Origin: Calliphora vicina
Lineage: Eukaryota > Arthropoda > Insecta > Diptera > Calliphoridae
Direction of reading: 5' to 3'
Assembly: GCF_958450345.1 (NCBI RefSeq)
Contig: NC_088780.1
Coordinates: 92,206,226 to 92,270,225, forward strand
Length of the DNA: 64,000 nt
The notes beneath the pieces were generated by a model that searched no databases, was not told the DNA's origin, and was given only the letters and a program-made list of their open reading frames with translations. Below are positions 36,701-46,678 of this stretch, piece by piece. Each line of letters begins with the position of its first letter. Positions within the stretch are counted from its first letter, which is position 1. The translations under genes and the position numbers were made by a program.

Positions 36701-37113
36701 AATGTTCACCATATTTTTGTACCTTTGGGTACAACATGATTACACATGCATCTGCATATCCCCTTTTACAGAAAATAAATTGTTTAGACGAACCTCAAGG
36801 TAATATTATTCCCAATGACTGTAGAATGTCTAACCTACATGAGAAGGTGAAAGAAAATTTAGTTATTGCTCACGAAAACGCTACGAGAAGGTACAATTTA
36901 AGAAGTAGGGACATTTGTTATAAACCAGGACAGGAAGTGTTGAGAAAAAGTTTCAAACAATCAGACATGAAGAAAGGAATTAATGCTAAACTTCTTCCAC
37001 CTTACATTAAGTGTAAAATTAGAAAAAAGGTTGGATCATCTTGTTATGAACTCGAGACACCTGCGGGCAAATACATTGGCATGTATCATGCGAAAGATCT
37101 GAAGCCATTATAG
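33742..37113 (+). CDS. pol: Pol polyprotein of retrotransposon 1 (protease, RT, RNase H, integrase)
   Basis: Made as a Gag-Pol fusion by -1 frameshifting; the frame is open from 33727 and has no ATG near its start. Aspartic protease: DSG at 34138. Reverse transcriptase: about 34600-35220, with LCLDLRKLN, the first catalytic Asp in GIDLKDAFWQIPL, and YLDD at 35038-35049. RNase H: QCDASRVGVGGVL with its Asp at 35485, TELECLAAI, and TDHSSLRWL. Integrase: zinc-binding His 36085 and 36103, Cys 36193 and 36202; catalytic Asp 36292, Asp 36472 and Glu 36577, with 34 residues between the last two. The C-terminal KYIGMYHAKDLKPL region is the GPY/F-type tail. All key residues are present and there is no stop. 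The enzymes copy the RNA into DNA and integrate it in the nucleus. Confidence 0.95.
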   Translation, partial: QETERVEEGPSFPYKNPSSIDIETQVDNPGSKQANDIELFTVLTTDKCKDEVLVNSTQIDDSFHHRMLKYKQAKARIFKDNLVPKKIIKCRERYKRRKEFVRIVESTILNEIKDNRPYAKVYFGTVELFGLLDSGASISVLGKDCLDLLAKLQLNYTPICTTLKTADGGKQNVISFLEIKTTYNNDSKNILFYLSPGLKQSVYLGINFWKIFNIAPQLFVSDISLDSETFGNDVNSNIHNLTDLQLLQLKSVIEEFPSCSKLGLGRTSLELHSIDTGDSVPFKIKHYPLSPPRQAEAYSELDRMLSLGVIEESNSPYCSPIVLVRKPGKIRLCLDLRKLNTLTKKDAYPLPHINGLLSRLQDTHYITGIDLKDAFWQIPLDESSKEKTAFAVPGRPLYHFTVMPFGLCNAAQRMSRLMDKTIPSRLRENVFIYLDDLLICTKDFKTHIDMLHEVATCLKSANLTINVEKSRFCQKEIKYLGYIVGQGCLKTDKSKVAAIIDFPLPKSPRQIRRYIGMTGWYRQFIPNFSDLAAPLTDCLKKREKFSLTSEAETAFAKLKEALTSAPVLVQPDFKRPFTIQCDASRVGVGGVLTQTDEEGREHPVAYVSQKLNRNQKNYTVTELECLAAIVCLKRFRPYIEGLPFKIVTDHSSLRWLMSQKDLSGRLGRWSIKLQSFDFQIEYRKGSANVVPDALSRLDVDEISLPILPPEIDITSPFFKSEEYTALKTEILKNPNNFPDTIVSEDFIYHRVKFRKGEFVEELSLWRLWLPQELCQQAIEMNHVLNSCHGGFAKTLNRIREKYFWPKMSRDIKLYVSNCEVCKLVKPTNQTLRPAMGRQVISERPFQRIYMDLLGPYPRTKMGNSTVFVAIDHFTKYIFLKPLKKATSSAIIKYLEENIFHQFGVPQYIHSDNGKQFVSSQMNDFLKVYGIYHIKTALYSPQANVSERTNREFLVKLRILIKEKQDRWDMHVSKIANILRSDYHDAIKCSPYFCTFGYNMITHASAYPLLQKINCLDEPQGNIIPNDCRMSNLHEKVKENLVIAHENATRRYNLRSRDICYKPGQEVLRKSFKQSDMKKGINAKLLPPYIKCKIRKKVGSSCYELETPAGKYIGMYHAKDLKPL

Positions 37114-37234
37114 GGAACACCATACATAAATAATTGCCCGGCTAATAGTATACTCAGGGTGTGGTCGTGCCCCACGAAAATCTAATTCAAAATCAGTTTT
37201 TTCCTTATTTTCGAACTAGATAAACTAATTCTAC

Positions 37235-37242
37235 AAAGAAGG
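37235..37242 (+). promoter_or_regulatory. Candidate polypurine tract of retrotransposon 1
   Basis: AAAGAAGG lies 3 nt before the 3' LTR and is the only purine run there. It would prime plus-strand DNA synthesis. Short and separated by TTT, so tentative. Confidence 0.4.
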
Positions 37243-37245
37243 TTT

Positions 37246-40161
37246 TGTAACAGATTTTGTTGAAAGTTTTAATTTTTAAAGATGAATTGTTGAAATTTAA
37301 TAAACCAAAAGTTTTAGCAAAATATTTTTATATTGTTATATTCGCTATTGTAGATATGTCAGAATTTTCTTATACATTTTATTATTAATTTTATAATTGT
37401 CTAAGGTTTTCCTTCTAATATACCTCAATATCATAATACACATCAACATTAATTTCGTTAATTACTTTAAAACTAAATAGGCCCAAATAATGAATTTATT
37501 ATATACTTAAAACTAATTAATATAATTACTGTATTTTAAGTATACTTCTATTTTAGTTAATAATTGTTCAGAATATTTTGACCTAAATTACTTAATATAA
37601 AATATATAAAAACTTATTATAAACGTATTAATTATACTAACTTAATAAATAAATAAATACTAAACTTAATTATCTAAAATGGCAACACTTAAATTTACCA
37701 ACAAATAAAAAAATATTCTGAGCAAAGTTATTTATACTAACATTATGTTAGTTAATTTTATTGTTTAGTTGTAAAAATATATTTATTTAGTAAGAGAATA
37801 ACAACATAAATTTAGTTTATGCTCTTAAATCATAAATTACCCTAATTTATACATAAATATAAATGTACCACACCATCATGTTATGTTATGACATAAATTG
37901 ATCACATCTTTAACTGGAGTTAGCAACATTGGTAAATAACGATAACTGACGTGATTATCAAGTAATTACCTAAATTGCATATCTAATTAGACCCGAGTTG
38001 TTGTGCTGAACTTCGTCTTCCGCTAAAACTCTTTTCTAATATAATTTTATAAGCACAAAGTTTATTTTGCGGAATAGAAAATTATATACTCTAATATATA
38101 TAATACTAAGTCTTCATTTAGTAATTGAAAAAGTGAAAGCAATTAATCGATAAACATCGTGAATTTAATTAAACATTTTAATTAATTATAAAGCCCAATT
38201 TTAATTGGTAGGTTTTTGCGAATTTACTGAAATAATTATTTCATTAATATAATAATTATTCCTCAGGGTTTTAGTGTACGAGATATTCCTTATTTTAGTG
38301 TACGAGATATTCGTTATTTTAGTGTACGAGATATTCGTTATTTTAGTGTACGAGATATGCTTAATTTTAATGTACATGGTGCATGAAATACATAATTTTG
38401 ATGTATGAATTACATTAATTTGCAGTGTACTAAATACACATTTTTGGTGGACGATATAAATTCTTTTGGTGTACGAAACACATTTTGATGTTTGAATTAA
38501 AAACTCGATTGTAGTTTTAACATATGGATTGTTGAATTCCATAAGATTTCATGAAATACGGCAGCTTTAATTAACTAGTTATGACTTTCATCAATTAACA
38601 CAACAAACACCACATGTCCAAGTCCAAAGTCCATTATTTCGCTTGTTTCAAATACCAAATCATCATGCCAAAATATGAAGCCCAGTCCAACCACAACATC
38701 TAAGTCAACATCAATATAAGCATTAAAATCGTGATATAAAAACTTAATCAAAATCTGAAGAAAGAATATCGATTTTTATTGTACCTTCAAACATACCCGG
38801 ACCATCACTAATTAATTGCTAAATAGTTGCCCACTGCTGCAACCCAAGATGTAAGACAAATCAACAAAATTAACAAAATAATTTTTACATAAAAACAACA
38901 ATAATGTGAAGTCTCCAATAAGCAACAATTTGATAAGTATAGATAAGACAAAGAAGAAGAAGTAAAGTAATAAGAGTAAGATTTGAATATATGTATATAT
39001 ATATGTAAGATTGATTTTAATTATTGAGTTAAGTTTCTCTTAATTATATCTGTATACAACTGTAAAGAATAAAGTTCAAGCTATACTCTTAACATTCGAT
39101 TGAATATATGAGAAGTATGTTTAAATGTAAAGCTTAAAATTTATTTAACAGACTAATGTTAAGTATATAAATTGAACTTTATTTTTGAATTTTTTATTTA
39201 TTTTTGTATTTTTGTTTTAATTTTTTCTAATGTTATAACTATATTTTAATGTAAAAATTAAATTATAAGTTACAGCATGTTAGACAATTTATGTATATTA
39301 TTTCTTATCTAATTTTATTTTGCACTTTATTCATATAAATTTTTAAAAGTTACAGTTCCATGGATGTTTTGAGCTCAAACCATCGCCTACTGCAAACAAT
39401 ATGTTGGAAGAGTAACAAATAAGGGTAAAAAAAAAAGTAGTAATTCTGCAATCTGAAGATACGTCAAACAGTGAGTAATAATATACATTTCATTATTTAA
39501 CATGCATTCGATTCACTATATATATTTATGAATTTAATAAATTTTTATTAAAAAGAAAAAGTATCATTTGCAAAGTTAAGAAAACCAAAAGTTCATTTTA
39601 AAATATATTATTAAGCATATGTATGTTTAAGTTCGTAATTTTCAAAAAATGTTAACAGATTTTATTATAAAACAATAAATAATTTTGAAGTGTTATAATG
39701 AATAATTTTGAGTAGAAGATATTATTTTGGGGAATGCTACTAATGAAACTGATTTTACGTAAGATGTTTTAGGTATTAAACTAACTTTTAGGGAAGATAC
39801 TAACAAAATATGAACACAAATGTATCTAATGTGTACGAGGGTGGGGTTTTTCCGTTTTTAAGTGTTCCAAGTGACAACATCATCTGTCACTCTTTTATAT
39901 TTCTTAAACATATCCCAATTTATTAATAGCAATAGCCCAGTTTGTAAGTTTTCTTTTATATTTCAGTAGATTTTCAGTCTTGGAAGAATTTGTTTTCTTT
40001 TTGTTTATGTAGGATTTTAAGGTCACGTATGGTCAAGAACCCTCCCCAATCCGGCGAGCTAAGCCTATTCAAGCTTCCAAGCACCGATCATACTGACCCA
40101 CACAAAAGAGAATTTAAAATTTAATTATTTTAAATCCTAAAATCTTAAAACATTTACTACA
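37246..40161 (+). repeat. 3' LTR of retrotransposon 1 (2916 bp)
   Basis: Direct repeat of 28874-31789; only the base at 39188 was seen to differ. Contains the second set of 24-bp tandem repeats at 38269-38363. Starts 132 bp after the pol stop, so there is no room for an env gene. Confidence 0.95.
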
Positions 40162-40165
40162 GGAT
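40162..40165. repeat. 4-bp target duplication (GGAT), right, retrotransposon 1
   Basis: Matches 28870-28873. Confidence 0.85.
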
Positions 40166-40270
40166 TTTAGTGATTTTCGGGAGTGGGACTTATATGCGAG
40201 CGATGGTCAAATATGGACCGATATTCAAAATCCAGTAGTGATTACTGGATACAAATTACTATTCTGTCCA
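40166..40270 (-). mobile_element. DINE-like repeat, right part split by retrotransposon 1
   Basis: GTGATTTTCGGGAGTGGGAC and ATATGGACCGATATTCAAAA continue the repeat cut at 28873. It abuts the plus-oriented DINE-like copy at about 40275, a head-to-head arrangement. Confidence 0.6.
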
Positions 40271-40274
40271 TAAT

Positions 40275-42359
40275 TATACCCTCCACCACCATAAGTGGTG
40301 AATGAGGGTATATATAAGTTTGTCATTCCGTGTGTAACATTGAGAAATATTCATCTGAGAGCCAACAAAGTATATATCTTATTGATCCTTATGAAATTCT
40401 AAGTCGATTGAGCCATGTCCGTCTGTCTGCCCGTCTGTGTAAAACACGCTCACGTCCAAAATACGCAAACAAACTTAGTAGAGTTGCAAGAAAAATTTGT
40501 ATTATTGTCCTAAGCAGTTTGGTATTGAAAATCAACGAAATCGGTACAGTGAAACCAAAGTTATGAATTAAAATGTGGGACAACCTCAAAAAAAATGTTC
40601 ACTTATTTTTGGACATTTTTGTAAATATATTACAGCTAATATCATAAAATTTTGCACTCTTTACTTTTATGATAAAAGGAGTAACTCTGGTGAAAATTGT
40701 AAGAATCGGTCTATGATGCCCCCATACAAATATCTTCCCGAAATATGGTTCTATGGTCTATAAATGCCTACAGAATAGGAATATCCATAAAAAATTCAGC
40801 AGAAATAAATTTCGTGGTAAAACAATTTATATTACAAAATTGTTCGTGGATCGGCCCATATTTGACCATAGCCCCCATATAAAGTACACTTCCGAAAATC
40901 TCTTAAATAAGCATAAATGTCTTATAAATGTCGCTATCAAGTTGAAATTCGACATACATAATCCCCATATATACCATAATCACTGTACCTAATTCTATGA
41001 AGAGCGGCCGATAATTGGTTATAGCTCCCATATAAGGACCACTTCCGAAAAACACAATAACCTACATAAATATCTAAAAAATATTAATATCAAAACAAAA
41101 TTTCACACACATCCGTAGTTTATATTTAGAAAGCATACTACTAGATTTTGTGAATATCGGTCCATATTTGACCATAGCTCCCATATAAGGTCCACTTCCA
41201 AAAATCAGTTAAGTACTCATTAATCTCTTATAAATACCTTTATCATGCTAAAATTAGACAAGAATTATACCCATATACATAGATATCAGTGTACGAAATT
41301 TTATGCAGATTGGCCGATAATTAATCATAGCTCCCCTATAAGGCCCATTTTCGAAAAAAGATATTAACTTTAAAAAACATTAAAATCATATCGATATCAA
41401 AATGAAATTACGCACAGATCAGTAATTTGTATCCAGTAATCATACTTCTGGATTTTGTGAATATCGGTCCATATTTAACCATAGCTCCCATATAAGGTCC
41501 ACTCCCGAGAATCACAAAAATCCTCATAAATTTCTTACAAATATAGTTATCAGGTTGAAATTCAAAACAGATTTATTCAATATATACAAAAATCGATGTA
41601 CCAAATTTTATGATGATAGGCCCATAATTGGTCATAACCTCCATATAAGAACCACTTCAGGAAAACACATTAACCTGCACAAATATCCATAAAAATCTAT
41701 ACTGAACCAAAATTTTACACCGATCAGTAATTTGTATCCAAGAATCGTACTACAAGATTTTTTAAATATTGGTCCATAATTCGGCATAGCTCCCATATAA
41801 GGTCCACTCATATTAATAGCGTTGTTTATATGAAATTCTACAAAAATAGCCCTTAAATACTTAGGACCATAATAGTATACAGATCAGAAATTTGTATTCA
41901 AAAATCATAATAATGAATTTTGGTCCATAATTGGCCACAGCTCTCATATAAATACATAAAAATCACGTAAAAATATTGTATGACAATCGAATCATAATAG
42001 GTCATAGCTCCCACATAAGTCCCACAACCAAATATTTTGAAATTTGTCTAAATATATTTGTATTCCCTTTTTTATACTCTGTTTCTTCACTTGAGGTTAA
42101 AAGGGAAAAATGTTGATCCAAACGTATTAACTAATTATTAGGTATATAAATTGTTAAATTTCATACGTTCTAATAGGAATTTCAGTTATAAATTGCTGAA
42201 TTATATAAATTTTTTTGTACATTTGAAATAAAATATCTTCTGCGTAAACTAGTCTTTCTAACAATTGTTATATTATTTCAGTTTTTATACCATCATATTT
42301 AGGTGGAGGGTATTTAAGATTCGGCACGGCCGAATATAGTACTCTTACTTGTTTTATTT
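40275..42359 (+). mobile_element. DINE-type element with internal ~153-bp tandem repeats (~2.1 kb)
   Basis: Starts ATACCCTCCACCACCATAAG, has the mini-me core (AGTCGATTGAGCCATGTCCG, GTCTGTCTGCCCGTCTG near 40420-40440), a tandem array, and a 3' end with an ATTCGGC-ACG-GCCGAAT hairpin followed by ATAGTACTCTTACTTG. The hairpin close to a CTTG end and the central tandem repeats fit Helitron-derived DINE elements. Noncoding: it would depend on a Helitron transposase in trans. Short frames at 40330-40992 are not convincing. Confidence 0.7.
40855..41930 (+). repeat. Internal tandem array, ~306-bp dimers of ~153-bp subunits
   Basis: The motif (CC)ATATTTGACCATAGCTCCC or close variants starts at about 40856, 41162, 41469 and 41774 (306, 307, 305 bp apart). 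A diverged partner subunit (CCGATAATTGG plus ATAGCTCCCATATAAG) sits halfway, e.g. at 41008. The 5946-7420 copy has three such subunits. Confidence 0.8.
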
Positions 42360-42760
42360 TGATATCGATATGTTTTAGATATTTATTAAAGTAAATAAAT
42401 TTTTCGGAAATGATTCTTATATAGGAGCAATGAACAATTATGTGCAAGTCTTCATAAATTCGGTTCAGTGATTTCTATGTATATGAGTATTATTTGTGTC
42501 GAATGCTCAAATATGAACCGATTTTTACAAAATCCTGTAGTATGATTTCTAAAGTATGTCTTCGGCGCAATGACTTTTGTATATAATTGGATTATTTTTG
42601 TCGAATTTCAACTCAATAGTGTTTAAGTGATTTTCGGAAATATATGGGGGCTGTGGTCAATATGGGCCGACCAACGAAAAATTTAGTCTTGTGATTTCTT
42701 TTAGCACGAAACTTATTTCTGCTGATTTTTGTATGGACACTGCTGTAGGCATTTATAGAC
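42360..42760 (-). mobile_element. DINE-like repeat, inverted, interrupted by retrotransposon 2
   Basis: Contains GGAGCAATGAACAATTATG, AAATATGAACCGATTTTTAC, GTGATTTTCGGAAATATATG and AATATGGGCCGACC, all variants of the DINE subunit motifs read in the opposite direction to the preceding copy. The 42691-42909 open frame crosses into the LTR and is not a gene. Confidence 0.5.
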
Positions 42761-42764
42761 CATA
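42761..42764. repeat. 4-bp target duplication (CATA), left, retrotransposon 2
   Basis: Same as 55402-55405. Confidence 0.8.
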
Positions 42765-45700
42765 TGTTACGATTTTTGCTTTAGGTTCATTTCATTACAG
42801 CATTTGTATAAATTATTTGTTTTCGTTTTTAGTTATTCATAAACTGTTGTTGAGGATTCCATCCCATATTCTTAAATTTCAAGTTCAAGTTCAAGGTTTT
42901 ATTTTCTAACATACATAAGTACTCACATTAATATGTGTACATGTCATTATTGGTATTCTCTTTACTCAAATGATCATTATTGATGAGTTCAAAGTGTAAA
43001 GTATGTTAAAGAGTGTAAAGGTTACACTCTGTTAATGTTACACTCTCTTTAATTTGTTCTTTGTTTTCTACTTCCTTATATGGGCATACAAATAAATATT
43101 TTTGTGTGTTTTATTCTTTTGGTCGCATTGATACACACCTTTTTTTCATATTGAAGTAGAAGTGTTGTTCTCTTGTTTTTTTTTTTGACATTAAAACAGA
43201 GTCATATAGATTTATTTCGCTTTGGTTACTGTATAAATCAATTTATGTTTCAAGGTTAGCCTATCTCTATTCAATCAAAGGCAGTTTTGTTGCATTTTGC
43301 AACGGGACTTTTTTGAAAATAAATGCTTCTAGAATTTGGTTTTTGAAAAGTAAAGTCATTGACAAAGTTTAACTAGTTACGAAAACATCATTAGCGCAAA
43401 AGTATTAATATCTGAAAACAACGTGATTTTGTGTGTGAAGAAAGTTTAACAAAATTAAGAAGTTTGAATTAAATAGTGATTTAATAAGTGTACTTCAACA
43501 TTTTTATTCATATGGAATATTCCTTATCAAAGAGGTAACAAAATTTGCAGAAATTAATTATATTATAATTACCTATAACAAACTATTTTTGTTTTATTAG
43601 GATATAATAATTGTCCAACCAGACTTTCAACACGTGGAAATTCCGATCCACGTTTTAGGAAAATTTCATAAAGAAGCAACTAAAACACTATACAATTCCA
43701 TCAGATTTCTATTAATTTTTCTATGGTCAAATTGCGTCACTTCAATTATAAGATTTTCTGACCAGGCATTTACTTGGAAAAGCCTCTGGTACAGAAAAGT
43801 CTGGAAGAAGGTGACCATATTACATGTTAAATCACGTGTTTCGCAGTAGTTTTTGCAATCTTTAACGACAAACCTAATTATATAACCAGTAAATAACTAA
43901 TACTTCACTAATTTTTCATTAAATTAATTTGTCTAAAAACAACCCCCTAATTATTGTTATACTCAATAAATAATACTTTGTTAAAGTATTAGTTTGAAAA
44001 AAATTATAAATTTAAACAAAAGATATCCTAAACGAATTTGTTAACAAAATTATTCTATTTTAAAATCAAAAATACAAATTAAACTTAACATTAATAACTA
44101 TAAATTTTAACAACTCTATTTTCCAATATAAATTTTTAACAACTCTAATTCTAAATATATAAGAATCTTCAATTTCTAACTTGTCCATAAATTTAAAGTA
44201 ATTATTAGATATCCATAGAAAATACAGAAAATATTAAATAAAACAAACAAAAATATAATTTGTAAATGAAATTTTAATTTTGTCATTTATGGGAACCGCA
44301 TATTAAACAAATATGTAAGTTATAAAATTCATTTCTATCCCATATTTTTGATTCGTTTTAATTTAACAAAAAACGTTTAAAAGAAAATAATTTTATATCA
44401 CATCTAAAACTATATGAGAAATACATAAAACTGAAAATACAAAATCTAACAGAATGAAATACATAAAATCTTAAATCAAAATCAAAAATTAGTTATATAT
44501 ATAGTAATTAAAATCGCAAAATTTAGTCAGTATTAAAATATAAATGTTCAAATCAGGAAATTAAAGAAAAATCATATTAATTAAATTCACTGAAGAAAAA
44601 AAAAAAAAAACAAAAAAAAATTTAAAAATTAAATAAAAGTCGAAATATAAAAATAATTTTATACAATGAATTAAACCTAAAAGAAGAAAGAATAATTTAA
44701 AATTGAAACCGAATTATTACCAATCTAACTACGAAGAAATATAAGAAAGATTATAACAAAAATTTAAGAAAATCTTAATACAAAATGAATTCAAAAAAAA
44801 TTGAATTATAAAACAAACAAAAATAATATACTGAATGTAAATAACTAATTTTTTTTATATCATCTTTTCAAAATCAAAAACAAAAAAGAACTTGCAAATA
44901 GTCGTTAAATTCTAAATTTTTCTCTGCTAATTTAAAATCATATATTTATAAATTTAAAGTGATTTGAAATCAATATGAAGTTAAAATAATTTGAATATAA
45001 AATATAATAATTTGAATTAACTATGTTTTGGCAAAAATTGAATTTATCAAAAAACAAAAAAATTATAAAAGAATTTAAAATTTGTAATAATTATTATTCA
45101 TGTTGTTAACGTTTGAAATTTATAAAAATTAAATGTCAAAGAATCGAATTAATTTAAAACTTTCAAAATTGTAATTGTATATTTTTGTTAAATGTAATTT
45201 AACATTTTTTTTCAACCAACAAGCACTACATCGTCATGCAATGATTGCTGGGCCCACCAATTGATGCTGTAAACGACGTAACAATATGAACATATACATC
45301 ACATACACCAAAAGTACATTTTTACCAACAATTTGTAAGTAAAGAAATTAAAATTCTTTTACATTATATTATAATTAAGATAGATTATTTTGCGATCATA
45401 TTTTTTTTTATAAACATTTATAAAATTAATTACGATTTATTTAAACATTTTGAAATGCCACAAATAAATTTTCTTGTTGATTATATATATTAAAATAATA
45501 ATGAAATTCTAATTTATTTAAAAAGGGGGAATGATAGCCTATAAAACTTATAAACAGTAGTAAGTGTCGAAGTGTCAATTATAGGGACAGGTACAGAAAA
45601 CTATGGGTATTTTCTTGTCAAGGCGTCTGACATAAAGTCAGTGGGTGGGAACAAATGTACCCTACATGGCGCTACATCTAGCCATAGTTCGTTTTGTAAT

Positions 45701-45944
45701 TACCATACAGATTTTAGTTTTAAATTATTTTGCATACTATTGGTAACTTTAGGCATGTACGGTATGTTATATGCTTACGCGTTATGAAATATATGGGTTG
45801 AGAACCAACTTTACCATTAATATAGCTAGCTGGGAAACCTATAAACATGCCTCTTACTCAATCATATTTTATTTAGGATTGCAATTGAATTTTTGAATTT
45901 GTGCAGCAATTTTTATTATTCAAGTTTGTACCCAGCGCGTAACA
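42765..45944 (+). repeat. 5' LTR of retrotransposon 2 (3180 bp)
   Basis: Starts TGTTACGATTTTTGC and ends AGCGCGTAACA. Very A-rich in the middle (43870-45100). Contains short plus-strand frames (43634-43849, 45572-45787) that recur in the other LTR only because the LTRs are near-identical. Confidence 0.95.
45540..45546 (+). promoter_or_regulatory. Candidate TATA box in the 5' LTR of retrotransposon 2
   Basis: TATAAAA lies about 400 bp before the LTR end, in a GC-richer region (preceded by AAAGGGGGAATGATAGCC) after kilobases of A-rich DNA. Transcription starting 25-30 bp downstream would give an R-U5 of about 370 bp. Position only; no start site is proven. Repeated at 54997-55003. Confidence 0.35.
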
Positions 45945-45948
45945 TATA

Positions 45949-45960
45949 TGGCGCCCAACG
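45949..45960 (+). promoter_or_regulatory. Primer binding site, tRNA-Lys(CUU)-like
   Basis: TGGCGCCCAACG, 4 nt after the 5' LTR, identical to the PBS of retrotransposon 1. Confidence 0.85.
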
Positions 45961-46678
45961 AAAAGGCCAAAGCAAGGCCATTTTTAAAACTTAATTAACA
46001 CCTTTTTATTTTGCTAGCATTACAAAACAATTTTGTCTTTTTATAAATCTAAATATTTAAATTAGCTTATTGAGTTAAATTTTGTAAATAAGTCATAGTT
46101 TTCTATTTAAGTCTTAGAGTTCTACAGGATTTTACACTCCCGGAATCTAATTGCGATTTAGGAGACTCATGTGATTGCAAATTTCAATTCAGTAAGACTT
46201 TGTTGTATTCCAAGAGTCCTATTACTGAGTTTGTTTATCGGTCTTAGTTGCATTGGAACAAAAACAAAGTTTTATGTTAAAGATATTATTCGAGTCCATA
46301 TCAATCAAATTTTGTTTTAAAAAAGGTTTTTATGTTGCAGTTAATATCTTTTGACATAGTTCAGCTAATTTATTGGTAGGAGTAATTTATAAATTTTTTG
46401 ACACTATTTACAATTACTACTTTTATATTTTGTCTATGGTTTTTCATTCCCCCAAAATTATATGATCCTTTTTCTTTTGAACACTTAAATATACATACAT
46501 GTTTTTTATAAATTTTAACACTGATTTATATACATTTTTTTTTGAGTATTATTGTTTCGTTAAACAATCATTTAAACAAAACATTTGTTTCTCCTTTAAT
46601 AAAATTTCTAATCAAATACTTGCTATTTGATTTTAGAAATAATTTTATACCTAAGCTTTTGATTTTGAAAATTTCGTA
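45961..46678 (+). other. 5' untranslated leader of retrotransposon 2
   Basis: 718 bp without a reading frame before the gag ATG at 46679, which follows AAAATTTCGTA. Confidence 0.6.

Larger units (their letters stand above)
28874..40161 (+). mobile_element. Retrotransposon 1: complete Ty3/gypsy-class element, 11.3 kb, very long LTRs
   Basis: Order: 5' LTR, PBS, gag, frameshift signal, pol, 3' LTR, flanked by GGAT duplications. LTRs begin TG and end CA, are 2916 bp each and differ at one base in my reading (30816 C against 39188 A). Both reading frames are intact. The near-identical LTRs say insertion was recent, and nothing visible rules out activity. Pol motif order (protease-RT-RNase H-integrase) places it in Ty3/gypsy. 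The long LTRs, tRNA-Lys PBS, two-knuckle Gag and DD34E integrase spacing suggest an Osvaldo/Ulysses-like lineage (inference). No env. Confidence 0.95.

Noticed and set aside
37114..37245. env gene in retrotransposon 1
   Set aside because: Only 132 bp separate pol from the 3' LTR and no frame exists.
43634..45787. Two 71-codon plus-strand frames in the LTR of element 2, one with a hydrophobic C-terminus
   Set aside because: They lie in AT-rich LTR DNA; the second needs a GTG start, and presence in both LTRs is expected from their near identity, so there is no independent evidence of coding.
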